Positions 39,701-51,105 of a stretch of 64,000 nt of DNA are shown here, piece by piece. The stretch's first letter is position 1. The number at the start of each line of letters is the position of its first letter. The notes beneath the pieces were generated by a model, which ran no database searches, was not told the origin of the DNA, and saw only the letters and a list, made by a program, of their open reading frames with translations. Source of the stretch: Cotesia glomerata (lineage: Eukaryota > Arthropoda > Insecta > Hymenoptera > Braconidae). The stretch lies in assembly GCF_020080835.1 (NCBI RefSeq), contig NC_058158.1, positions 30,212,305 through 30,276,304 of the forward strand, in the 5' to 3' direction. Position numbers and translations under genes: made by a program.

Positions 39701-40922
39701 ATCCTGTATAATGTTTCTATCCTCATCCACTTAGCCAGCTGGTTATTTGGCGCTAAGGAAGTGAAAAATTAGTTAGCATCTTGAGTATCTGCTTAAAAAT
39801 TCCAATTAGTAACTAGTTAGCTATAAATAAATGTTGAGGTACGTTTCTGTGGAATCTGTTAATTAGGTTGATAAATTTCCAAAGAGAAAATACAGCTAAT
39901 TACACGAAATTTATCTTTTAACGACTTGATTTAAGAGAATTGTTCTTGATCAAAGAACAAAATTATTTTCAAGAAAAGACTATGTCTTGATTCAAGAATT
40001 TGTTGTTTTCAAACTCATCTTTTCGATTTGATATATTTTAAATCGTTAAAATTTGGAGAAACATTTGATTTGAACTGTTTTTAGAAGTATCTGATTCATT
40101 TTTGATAAACGAGGAAAATCCGAGAATTTTTTAAACAAATCAGTAATGTATTCACTGATAAAAAATTAATTTGATTTAAAAAATAGAATTTTGAACCAAT
40201 GACATGAGTTTGAAAAGTTAGATTATCTTAAATCAATAAGAAAAATTCTTTTATCAAGTGAAATTAACTTAAACCATGAGCAATTTGTTAAATCAAGAAT
40301 TTTTCTGCTTGATTTAAGACGATAAAACTTCAAAATGATGATTTTTGTTCAAAATTTTGTCTTTTGAATCAAATTAAGTTTTTTATCAACGTTACCTTAT
40401 ATCATAATCCTCGTTTCAAGAAATTTTTGGATGAAATTTGTTTACTTTTTTTAAAAATAGTAAAATGCTTCGTCAAATTCACAAAATTTTTAAATTGCGA
40501 ACTTTTTTCTCTTGCTATGACTTTCTTTTATTATCTTTATTCAATCTTTAAATTAATTCGAGCTGAATATTTCGAAACAAGAGTAAAATTTTCAAGAATA
40601 TTTTTCTTGAATCAAGTATCTTTTTTTTCATCATTAATTCGTGATCAATAACTTCTAACCTTATCTTATAAGTTCAAAATCTCATACCCATCTGTAAGCA
40701 TCTTTCGGAGATAGTATCTGCCTGAGAGTATCTCATCAAGTTAACTAATGCCTCGGTTAAGCCCAGAAGGGTTCTCGGATCATCTTCACCGGCTTCTTCC
40801 CGTGATTTCTCAAACGCAGCGACTGCCGGCTCATACTGATGGGTCCTATTGAATCTGAGACCCCACTGGCGATGGAGCTCGCGAAGGAGCTTCAAAGCTT
40901 CCGAGTCTTTACGAGGAAACAT
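36771..40922 (-). CDS. second TTC25/ODAD4-like TPR protein (622 aa)
   Basis: Four coding exons: 40,922-40,688, 39,752-39,477, 39,220-38,797 and 37,704-36,771 (ATG at 40,922, TAG at 36,771-36,773). All junctions are GT-AG with matching phases (1, 1, 2), giving 622 residues. The N-terminal TPRs include YEPAVAAFEKSREEAGEDD and a TLYRIGEFSKSLILAHQAG helix pair. The middle has RRYLETLAVDKFFAENLL and LRKPLYVYYFKNK, which match the family's linker (LYVDKEYLEKLL and QQKPIYARE). The C-terminal TPR AWLFHEFSKLHVDM aligns with the WLFHEIGRCYLEL block. The tail is basic. It is transcribed in the same direction as the 588-aa gene, 2.4 kb upstream, so the pair looks like an old tandem duplication with strong divergence. 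An acceptor at 40,940/40,941 and a donor at 41,085 suggest a 5' UTR exon near 41,086-41,150. Confidence 0.8.
37816..37950. repeat. MITE fragment with a CGGAGTGAA hairpin
   Basis: Begins CACTGTAAAAAATTTTCGG, like the element at 33,200. It then forms an imperfect hairpin between CGGAGTGAATG (37,835) and the reverse-complement block ending near 37,895 (ATTCACTCCG), with a further CTCTGCGGAGTAAATTTTT block near 37,930. It lies in the last intron of the 622-aa gene. Confidence 0.5.
40405..40632 (+). repeat. dispersed repeat copy B (partner at about 26,455)
   Basis: Aligned by eye with 26,455-26,660 through ordered shared blocks, ending TTTTTCTTGAATCAAGTA and a T run. It lies in the first coding intron of the 622-aa gene. 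The wider intron (about 39,900-40,640) is full of CTTGATTTAAG and AATCAAG blocks, which suggests older related insertions. Confidence 0.6.
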
Positions 40923-41085
40923 GATTGGGTTTATAGTTACTGCAAAATCAATAGTGATAGCGATAATGCATCAGAATATCAGCGACCTAGTAAATGTTTA
41001 ATTTAGCGACTTGGACTTTCAAAGATTTCCTGCTGCTGGAATGAAAAAAAAAGTTCAGAAAATAATAAATAAATAAAATCAATAC

Positions 41086-41636
41086 CTTTTCTCGGTATAC
41101 GAGCTCGAATGAACGATAGTCAAGTTTTAACCTCATTTAAATGGAAAAAAATAACCGCGCTATCAATAGCTATCCAATTACCTGATAAATAACTTTGTAA
41201 TTTAGACGTATCTTTTTGCACTTTTTACCTTTTTTTATATTTTTTAATTCTTTTCTTTTTCTTATAAAATCAATATTAACCTACATGCTGAATTATTGCA
41301 GTGAAGATAGCATGTGTATTGGCTGTAAAGCTGTCAGACAGGTTGATAAACAGATATTGTTGTCAACGCGAGCAATTTCATTAGTCAGTTGTTATATACC
41401 CAGTTGATAAATACATACATCTGTATTGATATTATACGGAGATTAATTAGCAATTATTTGTTATATTAGTTAACTCTTAAGTTTTATTTAAAATAAGACT
41501 TTATATAATTTATGGTATTTAAGATTTAGGACAAGTTAAATTAAATTTTGCAGGTGCGCGTGACAGCTCAGAGGGGATTGAAAAAAGATATCGGGAAGAA
41601 ATAGGGAAACTTGGAGTTTAATCTCGTGATGCGGTG
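41086..41636. promoter_or_regulatory. divergent 5' region between the ODAD4-like and MATH-domain genes
   Basis: The two coding starts (40,922 on -, 41,637 on +) face away from each other and are 714 bp apart. A minus-strand donor-like site at 41,085 and acceptor at 40,941/40,940 suggest one 5' UTR intron. On the plus strand, TTTTGCAG ending at 41,553 followed by GTGCGCG suggests a 5' UTR exon from 41,554. The transcription starts therefore probably lie within about 41,150-41,550. No TATA box or initiator was assigned. Confidence 0.4.
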
Positions 41637-41637
41637 A
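41629..41637 (+). promoter_or_regulatory. two-codon uORF whose stop overlaps the main start
   Basis: The sequence ATGCGGTGATGG contains a minimal upstream frame (ATG CGG TGA, 41,629-41,637). The last base of its TGA is the A of the main ATG at 41,637. This overlap is the arrangement associated with termination-reinitiation. An in-frame TAA at 41,619 shows that the main frame cannot start further upstream on this exon. Confidence 0.5.
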
Positions 41638-44600
41638 TGGCTCTGTTGTACAGATTCGCGCAGCTACCAGATCGCGGTGGCACGCGGGTCTTCTCTTTTG
41701 TAGTAACACGAAGCGTTGTACGAGATCCCGAGAGAGATGTCACCAGCAAGGAGCTTGTTTGCGGATTTCAAAAATGGGCTGTAGCGTTTTCAAGAGGGGA
41801 CAAGGTACGATAATTATTTATTATTTAGTATTAGTTACAGTAAGGCGCTTTTTATTCAACTTATTATTTCGCGTTCCTAATGCCAAAAGGAGGTAGAAAA
41901 ATTTTTTTTTCCTCAATTATCTCAGAAATGTCAAGAATGTAAAAATTTACTGAAATAATTAAATATATAATTTTTTTTTGATATACGCCTTTTTGGTTTT
42001 AAGAGAAAAAAATTTTTAAACCAAAAGGCTGTATGTTAAAAAAATGTTATTTTTATTTTTTAACTTTTCAGTTACGAAATTAAAATTTTTACAGCTCTGG
42101 TTCTAGAAACTGAAAATTTTCAAAAATGGATATATTAAATTTCTGAAGCAGAAAGTTAAAAAATAACTTTTGATTTTTTTGTGGATGCCCTTTTGGCTTA
42201 AAGAATTTTTATTTACTATAGAAAAATATTATAAAAATTTTCATTATTTTAGTCAATTTTCACATTTCTCAGTCGATGAAAGAAAAAAAAATTTTCAAAA
42301 ACCATAAGAGCGTATAACTAATGATACACAGAAAGAAAAATTTCTTGACTGGAGAACAAAATTCTTGGCTCCAGAAAATTTTCGGGTGCCTGAAGGAAGA
42401 CCGAAGTTGTGTTGGCCGAAGTAAAAATTTTTCTTGAAATTATATTCTTGGTGGAAGTAATTTTTTCTCAATTAAAATTATCATAAATACTTGATACAAT
42501 AAATTTTTATATTTGATCAAGATTTTTAGATACTTTAGGGAAGCAGCGTCACCTACTTCAGCTGAGAAAAAAATTTTCTCACCTTGAGAAAATTTTTCTC
42601 GAGAATATTTGATACCCATTTTATATTATTTTAACGTGCAATTATACATATTGAATGAAAAAAAATGATTCAATATTATTCGATTTTCCCATTTGACATG
42701 TTAATCAATAAAAATATTAATGAAAATTTACTTCTATCGAGATATTTAATTTTTTGGAGCAAGAGAGAAATTTTCTCAGGACAAAAGAGAATTAATTATG
42801 TTGAAATAAATGAAATTTCTTGTGTAAAAAAAAATTTTTTTTTCGATCAAGAAAATAATTAGGAAGAAAAATATTTTCTTGGCTTAAGTAAACCTTTTTT
42901 TCTGTGTACACTTTTTTGACATTAGTAACGCGATTTATTATAGATTATAAATTATAAAATAGGAAATTTCTGGGCCCGAACAGTGAAGTTCATTTAAATT
43001 AATTAATGTATATCCCAATTTAAAAAGCGGTAATAATTTTTTCATAAGCCGAAAATAACTTTGACTGTAAGCTTCTTACGAATATTTAGAGGTTTTCTGT
43101 TAACAATGCCACAAAATAAAGCATAAAGTATAAACCGATAATTTGTACCTTTTTCATATTTTACCAAAGTATTCAGTGGTGGTTATACCAGAGTATTCAT
43201 GCAGACACAATACAAAAGCTAAAGCCTTCTCTTTACGTTTTTCTAACCTTTTTCTTTCTGGTCCTTTGCATTTAACTATTTAATATTTCTAGTAAGATCT
43301 CGGCTGACAACGGTCCAATCACAATTACGAGTAAAGGGTTGGAAAGAGCTTTTAGCTTTTACGGTTACTGTTTCAAAACAATCGCCTTTACTTTGTTCCT
43401 TATTATTACCGTGTTAAACATTTACATTTGATTACATTTGTTGTAAAATTACAAGGTTAAACTTACAATGTAATTTTAAAATTTCAACTTTTTTATACTT
43501 CGACTACTGAATGTTAATTATTTGCAAGAGATGGTGTGATAGTCTTAATTGTACTTTAAAAAAATTAAATACCGTGCTCAGTAAAAACTAATTACCGTTT
43601 ACAATCACCATACGGTCATTTACATCACACCGAGGCATAATAATTTATTCCAGAGTTAAAAAACCAAGAAGAAAATTTTAAACTTTCACCCAACTTTCTA
43701 GTGGCTCCAAGCGTTGAAAAATTTTCTTTACTAATTTTGTTCTTTTATATTCATTTTTTTTTCTAATGAACTTTTAGAGAGCTTTATGATTTTATCGGCA
43801 ATTTATAAATAATTTGAAATTAAAAATTTTAGGTAGCTTTACCATGTGAAATTAACAGAAAATTTTAATTTAATCATTTAAATAAATTCACAAACTTATT
43901 AATAAAGTAATGAGGCTTAATTGATGATAATGTAGTGTATGTAAATTTATGTTAATACTTGCCAATGATTTGATAACTATATTATGAAAGACTTGGGATG
44001 TACATTATACAAATTGATCAATAATTCCATATCATTGCATTGTTAAATTTACTCAAGTTGCTCTAATGCCCAACAATCTTAATCGAATACAATTTATTAT
44101 AATTTATATTACTACACCGATAAAAAAAATTAACTAATCAAAAAAAAAAAAAATCATTTTAATCAAAGAAAAATTATTTTAATCAATTTTTTTAAATAAG
44201 ACAATACATTCTCAATAATAATTAAAAATGACCTGATATTGCTTGATCAGAATAATTTTTATATTAATCATCAAACCATCTATTGACATATCAGAAGTTT
44301 TAATACGGCCATTTATGAGCATATCAGGTTATACCAGAAAATTTTTTCACGAGATACATTTTCATGTGTCAACAAAATTTCCCCAATCAAAGTATTTTTT
44401 TTCACTCCAAAAGCATTGTTTTGAAGAATTAGTTTGATCATTTTGAATCAAAGAAAAAAATTTTATAAATAAAAAATTGTTTTTAGTTAAAGTAAAATAT
44501 TTACTGAATTAAATCGATGGTCTAATTAGCAATTTGTCTAACTCCTTATTTTTTAGAGGGTGATTTTTTAACATTTTGATGTAGCAATAACCCAATTACA

Positions 44601-46165
44601 AATTATTTGAATGATTCAAACCTAAATATTATATCTCTATTAGATATTAATGATATTAAATGGTTTTTTAAAGTGATAATAAATTTTGAACTAATTGTTT
44701 TTTTTTTCGTACAAATAGAAGATTCTCTAAAATGTAGTTAGACAATTTGCTATTTAGAACGTCGAAATAATTTTTCTGCTGAATTTAAATCTCAAATTCT
44801 TAAAAATGATTTTTTTGATCAAAAATTTTGTAATTATTACTTAACCAAAAGACAATAACCAAATATTAAAATCTACAGGTATTAGGAGTATACCTAGTAT
44901 GGCGAGGAGCAGCTCCAGGTCTGCGAGTCTACGTGGACTTTACATTCACCCTTCTAAACCGCGAGCATTTTTCGGTAAACGAAGGATTCTCTGGAAAGCG
45001 AGTAAAGTTTACCTACGATGCACCAGCTCAAGGGAATCGCAATTACATACCCGTATCGGATTTATACAGCAGAAACTTTGCGGACACCAACGGGGAGTTT
45101 CAATTGGAGCTCTCGATGGCAAACGTCAGAACGGTCTTTTCAGCAGAGGTTCGACTACCCACAGGAATGTTTACAACCGGGCAAGCAAAGCCCAACAAAC
45201 TGGAGACAACTTACTTCACATTCGGCGGATTCGACTGGAATCTGGCGGTTTATCCCCAAGGCAACAAAGAAGACGAGCCGCGCTCAGAGGGTAAGTTGAG
45301 CGTCTACCTAATCCGTCTGACGGGTTTCGACCACCCTTGTCGAGTGAGATACAGCATGGTACTGGGCGAAGGAGAGCGAAGAATCGAGTCAGGTCAAATC
45401 GACGACCTGTCAGACGCAGAGGGCCGAGGTTACGGTTGGCACACCCGTGTCCGTTGGTCAGACATCGCTCACAAAGGTATGTTGCGTGTGTCTTTGGAGA
45501 TGATTGAAGCACGGACATTTTCTGAGGTCGCGGTCCAGGCTCTAGGGCCAACAATGCTTCCAGCAGCGCCTTGCTACGACCGCGACAAGCAGGCCTGGGC
45601 AGTGCGCGCAGACTTGCACTCTGACACTGTCAGGTTCCATTTAGTCTACAAAGACATCCACAACGTTCCGAGGAACCATTTGAGGTACATCTGCTGGTCC
45701 GCGTACTTGATACGAGGGGACGATCCGGACGCGGAGACGATTCTCCTGCCAGGAGCCCCATTTAGCCGGTACTATTCTCAGGAGGCTGCTGACGAGGGTA
45801 TAATTATGGAAACGAGGCTCGGCGTTAATGAAGTTAACGACGACCACTGTCCTTTTCTCACAAACAAGGGTCAGCTGAAGGTCAGGCTCGAGTGGAATGA
45901 AAGCCATTTGCTCTTCCAGGCCACTTACCACAAGTATGACGACGTTTGTCGGGTCCATAACCAGCAGATGCGACGCGAAATAGCCGCTCTACAAGCCGAG
46001 AACTACAGCTTGGAGCGACAACTATTTAGCTACCAGAAAAGTCTTGCGTACGCTCAAGCCCAGCAGCAGGAAGAGGTCCAAGGGAGGCCACCACCCACCA
46101 CCCAGCACTCAACCCATGCCGGTGCTTTGGAAAGGTCCGCCTCAACTGACACCGAATACGCCTGA
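41637..46165 (+). CDS. MATH/TRAF-like multi-domain protein with C-terminal coiled coil (484 aa to first stop)
   Basis: Two coding exons, 41,637-41,804 and 44,879-46,165, joined in phase 0 (AAG/GTACGA donor, TCTACAG acceptor), give 484 residues. The sequence pattern suggests two or three TRAF/MATH-like beta domains. One covers residues 15-143 (CGFQKWAVAFSRGDKVLGVY, then FTLLNREHFS). A second covers about 167-266 (FGGFDWNLAVYPQGN, a typical MATH opening, and LSVYLIRL). A third, weaker one covers about 293-406. A coiled coil follows (416-450, QQMRREIAALQAENYSLERQ). MATH domains bind receptor tails or ubiquitin-ligase substrates; no RING, BTB or protease domain is seen here. The exon is far more GC-rich than its flanks. 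The 3.1-kb intron carries two MITEs. The frame continues beyond the stop (see next entry). I do not recognise a named orthologue. Confidence 0.85.
42325..42908. mobile_element. MITE with TACACAGAAA ends in the MATH-gene intron
   Basis: Starts TACACAGAAAGAAAAATTTC at 42,325 and ends TTTTTTTCTGTGTA at 42,908, inverted ends with TA edges. Internal blocks of CTTGAG/TTCTC type recall the 15,603 element. It is non-coding; the frame at 42,665-42,862 is AT-driven. Confidence 0.6.
44513..44766. mobile_element. foldback element in the MATH-gene intron
   Basis: The left arm, from TCGATGGTCTAATTAGCAAT, is imperfectly complementary to the right arm ending near 44,766 (GCTATTTAGAACGTCGA on the plus strand). 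Both arms share the block TTGTCTAACT or its complement and a TTTTAGAG block. The loop is AT-rich. It ends 113 bp before the exon 2 acceptor. Confidence 0.5.
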
Positions 46166-46672
46166 CAAGTCGATCGATCCCCGGCAAGACGCGGCCACCA
46201 GCTGCCTATCATCCAGGAAAACGACCAGAGGTTGCACCAGAATCTTGTTAATTTGATGGACCGGCGGCTCAGCAATGTTCAGATCCAACAACAGATGCGT
46301 CGGGAGTCCTACTATCGTGACTCTTCTCCTCTGGTTCAGATTGACCCCAGGCAAGGACGGGGAGTTGTCAAACAACAGCCAAGGTCTAGATCCACTGCTG
46401 ATCCTGTTAATAATAACTGTAATAATAATAGTAATAGTAATAATAATAATAATAATAATAATTTTAATAACAATAACAACAACAATAATAACTGCAGGGG
46501 ATACTCACGAAACTTTCCAGGATTTACGGATTCATACTGGCGTGGTCAGGCTGCTAATCAAAAGAGACGTAGACCAACTCTCTGGGAAACTCTTGCCGGA
46601 CTAGTGTGCTCTCTCGGGGCTCTAGCCTCTAGGGCTGCTAAAATGGCTGCACGTAGGAGTGACATGCTTTGA
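46163..46672 (+). CDS. in-frame extension after UGA: candidate stop-codon readthrough (168 codons)
   Basis: The first stop of the MATH-domain gene is TGA at 46,163-46,165, followed by C (TGACAA). In the same frame, 168 sense codons follow to a second TGA at 46,670-46,672. The extension begins QVDRSPARRGHQLPIIQEND, continues with a helical QNLVNLMDRRLSNVQIQQQM stretch, then an asparagine tract from AAT/AAC repeats (about 46,420-46,495), and ends TLWETLAGLVCSLGALASR plus a basic tail. The high-GC, coding-like composition runs through the stop without a break, and the polarity pattern extends the preceding coiled coil. The predicted readthrough product is 653 positions. UGA-C is the leakiest stop context known in insects. 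Alternatives are a recent nonsense mutation, a sequencing error, or an intron that removes the stop. Confidence 0.6.
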
Positions 46673-46924
46673 GAATTGAATGGACAAGTTGATTTTCGTC
46701 AATCGGAATGCAAACAAAACATAAATTTATTTTATCTTTCTAATGAAATTGGAACAAATCAACCAAAATAATAGTAATTATTTATTATGATTATTATTAT
46801 AGTAAATTAAGGTAGCAACATTTCGATTACACTTCTATCTACTTGTAAGTTTCAGTCAGCAGGATAAAAGTTATTTTATTTTATTTATTTTTCTTCTGAT
46901 TATATATGAAATATAAATATATAA

Positions 46925-46932
46925 ACAATAAA
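46925..46932 (+). terminator. poly(A) signal candidate for the MATH-domain gene
   Basis: AATAAA at 46,927-46,932 (ACAATAAAAGAC) lies about 255 bp after the second TGA and is followed by a T-rich stretch. Earlier near-matches exist in this AT-rich DNA, so the choice is tentative. Confidence 0.35.
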
Positions 46933-49900
46933 AGACTTTTTCACTCATCTATGTATAAACGGTCGCTTAAATATATCTAATGATCGATCAACAATTATTA
47001 TTAGAGTTCATTACTGTATTTACTATAGATGTGTAATGAGTACCAATCGTAATAATATAATAATAATAATAATAATATAAATTTTAATGATAATTATAAT
47101 GATTAATAATTAAGAACTTGAAAAAGGAATTTATAGCGAAAGTTATAGATTGGATAGAAATGTTACATAATAAAATGAAACAATAAAAAGGGTTAAATTG
47201 GATCAGGGATTTTGAGAATATAATTTGGTTTTTCGAAATTTAAAGTATCAATTATTCAGAATGAAATAAAAGGTAATATCTTCGGTAGCAGTAGATCAAT
47301 CAGACAGACATTCATCACAGTATGACGTTGTAATTTAGTGAAAGTTTTTTGACAACTGTGAATTGACGATTTACGGAAACAACTATTCGATAAATTGTTC
47401 TTTCCGTGTTAAATTCTCTCTGTACACAACAAATTTATCCAATCGAATCGGTGATCTATTTTTTATCACCAATTAACAATTCACTCTTCCATTACATACG
47501 TGACGGAAATTAACCGGAAATTTCATCGCATCCTTTTTTTTTTATTTCTTTCTTGTAATCCATTTACGGGGGAATTTAAATTCAATAAAAAAGTTTCATT
47601 AGTTGACGGTAAATTTATTTAATACGAGTACTTTGAGCACCAATTATAATATATAAATATATATTTAAATGAAACATTTATTTATCAATCACTAAAATAT
47701 TAAGCAGCGAGTAATTTGAAAGAACTAAAATGTTATATGATCGCAAACAAGCAACGTCACAAGTGAAAAATATCCAAAAACTTTGTCGAGACGCATAGCG
47801 TTTTAGTTAATAGCAGAGAGTCTGTATACTTTGTACATATCTACTAATAAATAATCTAGCGCGATATCGTGTCTTTGTGATCACGTAGACTCGCGCATAT
47901 GTGACGCCAAGAGCTTGAAATTAATTATTAATCCAATTGATACGTTCCAACCTCAAGGATCTACCGTTTGTTATCGGCAAACACTTGGCGCAAGCTCTTC
48001 TACGTGAACACGAAAAATCGTTATGCGTTAACAACAAAAATACAAATCTGTACCTACAATTATCAATTAATAATTATATATTAATATACATATACATATT
48101 ATAGACTACAATATACTATATTATATTAAATTATAATTGATGAATATATATATCAAGTCATAGTGAATATTAATTAAATTTTAAATAAAAGTAACATCAA
48201 GCGTGTATGCACAATTTGCGCACTTCTTGCTTTAAACAATTTGAATGTTGTTTACATGTTGTAAACTAATCTCTCATATGTCGATATTTACAAAGCTTAT
48301 ATCCACACTGACTTTACAATAAACGTACAAAAAATAATTTGAACAAACAATAAAGCTAACAAGTATCGTAAATTTTTTTATCTCTCATTGGTATTAATTA
48401 AAACTAAAAATCTTTTTTACGATATTACATCATTAATGCAATAGCAAACAAAACTTGTAGTTGGTAATTGATAGTTAATAATTAATTAATGCACGAAAAT
48501 TAATTACATTTTTACTATTTTTACAATAACATGCATTTTAATATTATTGAACCAGAAGATAATGTGTATTTTTTTTTTTAATTTATTTTATTTGCTCAGT
48601 ATTACTTGAAATTATTCGCAGTCACGATTCTACTATATCTAAAAAAGAATAAAAAAAAATAAAAAATTGAGTCGGTCAACAATTTCTTTGAATTAAGACA
48701 ATCGCACACATTATTTTATTTTCTCCCTTTCTAATAATGCAAAGAGCACTGTGTCTATTTTAATGACGAGAATGGCACATAATAATAATTATAATAATAG
48801 TCATAAAATAATATATATATGAGCCCGGGTCTTCATATATATCTTGTAGCAGTACAAAGCTTCGATACAATATAAAAAAAATTTATAATCCAATCACTTT
48901 GAATACTCTTGTATAATTATTATAATGGTATATAATATATGTGTATAATATTGTCGTTAGGAAATAACTGAGCCAATGCGCTTAGCTACTAATTATATAC
49001 ATATATACACAATATAAAATATATACACATGTATATATAGATATATGTATCTGTATGCATAAAACAAATTTATTCTATGACGAGGACTTGTGCTCATTAC
49101 CCAGTGAGCTTTCCAAGTTTCCAGCCTTCACTTCAATATGAAAACTGATTAAGTATGAAGGATACTATATAACGATAATCGTATATATATAAAACACTCT
49201 CTCACTCTCTTCCTCTCTTACGTAATTTGTTTTTGATTATTATCATCATTAATACTTTGAAGTTCATTATCTATTGTGACTTTTTATTTATTTTCTCTTC
49301 ACTAAAGAGACAAATTTAAATAACTTAGTATTTACTACGGTAAATACATACTTAATAACAATGCATTATTACTTTAACTTCCAACTTCTAAACTTTATTA
49401 TTATTATTATCATTATTTTTTTTAATTTTTTTGAATTTACAAAAAAATTCAAAAAATTTCTAAACTGCGGATGACAGTTCTAAACTTTCCCAGGGTTTTT
49501 ACGACATTTATTAAAATTCTTCGAACTGTCCAAACATTTTCTAAATTTTCAGAATTGTTTTGGACAGTTTTAAACTTTATTGAATATAGTTACAAACTTT
49601 AGCTTGCTAATTGTAAGCAAAATATTATTACAGTATTATATTAATTATAAGTTATAAGTTATAATTTATAACATTACAATATGTCACTAAAACAAAGACT
49701 TATTTAATAATTTAATAACTTTATAATTGACACAGAACTTTTTTTTACAAAATTCAAATTGCAAAGAGAAAACGAGTGAGAGAGAAAAGCATTTTTTTTT
49801 TTCATCGTTATTTATTTTTTAGTTTCAAATTGTATTCAACTTGAATTATCGATCCAAGAGAATTGAATGCTCGCATTTATTTATTCATGCTTTTTACGTC

Positions 49901-50950
49901 CGATTATCAATACATATTTACTCTTGCTCTGCGTGGCAAAATGAATACATAGAAATAAAATAACAATAAAAATAAAGGTAAAATGAAAAGAAAAAAAAAC
50001 ATATTTTTTGTAATGAATAAAAAACAAAGTATATGATTGACATTATTATATTTTACTTGAAAAATATCCACGCAACGTTCATGTTAATTGAAATAACACT
50101 GGCCAAACGCGTTGGGATTGTCAATTTAATAAATTTAATGAAACAAATGAATATTATTAATATTATTACTATGAATGAACAAATGAATAAATATATTATT
50201 ATAAAATTTAATTACATTATATTAACGATAAATTATTATATGTATTACGAAGATGATGATATGTAATTACTTAAGTCCTTAGTATCTACTCATTTGTAAC
50301 AGGGTATGTAATTTTAATTTCATTACTGAATTTTAAATGTAATTTTGTCGATTACTAAAGAAAAGTATATGTTATATAAAATTATATCACAGTATAATTT
50401 AATATACATGTATATTTTTCGTTAGCATAAATTCTGAGCAAGTTATTGTAGAGAAAGAGAGAGAGTTTCAAACGAAATCGATAACGCTGAAGAAATGAAG
50501 AGTAAACATATTATTAAACTATTAAATGATTAAATGATCTATAATAACAAAATAATATTGTGTGTTATATATTATAAATTATAAAATATAAATAATTAAT
50601 GTTAGATGTATATTAAATTAATAATTATAAATAACATTAATATTAAACTCTGATTTTTTGAGCCTAAATAACGCTTTTCAAAATATTTATTGATGATTAA
50701 TTACAACAATGTCGAAAATAATTAATAAAATTTTGTTTAAATATTTTTACTTAAGAAAATCTACATTCCAATCACTCAATACTTATTTACGATTTATAGA
50801 CACAATTTTTCTATTAAATTTTTTTATCTAATCAATTTTATCAGCTCTTTTTTCCAATAACTTTAAAATCAATTATAATTATCAATACAAACACGACTGA
50901 ATATTATATATTTTATTTCACTTAAAACAATAAAATGAATGAAGAAAGAA
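46933..50950. other. AT-rich intergenic DNA with microsatellites, no gene supported
   Basis: Contains AAT/TA-rich microsatellites (for example 47,055-47,085, 48,780-48,830 and 49,000-49,045). A short partly inverted segment at about 47,880-48,010 has GCCAAGAGCTTG against TGGCGCAAGCTC. The frame at 50,033-50,266 (+) is isoleucine/asparagine-rich from base composition alone. Confidence 0.55.
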
Positions 50951-51105
50951 TACTCTCTAAACATGAATTAGTGAAAAATCACTGGAATAAGTGAATATTC
51001 ACTTTTTAGAAGTGCCAATCGTACCACTGTGGTTCGATTTGCACTTAGAAAAAGTGAATATTCACTTATTCCAGTGAATTTTCACTAATTCATGTTTAGA
51101 GAGTA
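50951..51105. mobile_element. 155-bp palindromic MITE with TACTCTCTAAACATG ends
   Basis: Arms of about 75 bp are nearly perfect reverse complements. The left starts TACTCTCTAAACATGAATTA and the right ends TTCATGTTTAGAGAGTA. AGTGAATATTCACTT occurs in each arm and is itself palindromic. The loop is about 15 bp. TA lies at both edges. It is unrelated at the ends to the TACACTGA family. Confidence 0.8.

Noticed and set aside
45216..45958. Minus-strand frames of over 100 codons inside the MATH-domain exon
   Set aside because: Antisense shadows of a GC-rich coding exon; no similarity or start context.
46275..46604. 109-codon plus-strand frame with a run of isoleucines
   Set aside because: A frame-shifted reading of the AAT/AAC repeat; the frame continuing the MATH-domain protein explains the sequence better.
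47880..48010. Inverted GCCAAGAGCTTG / GCGCAAGCTC segment as a MITE
   Set aside because: The arms are short and poorly matched, and no target duplication was found.
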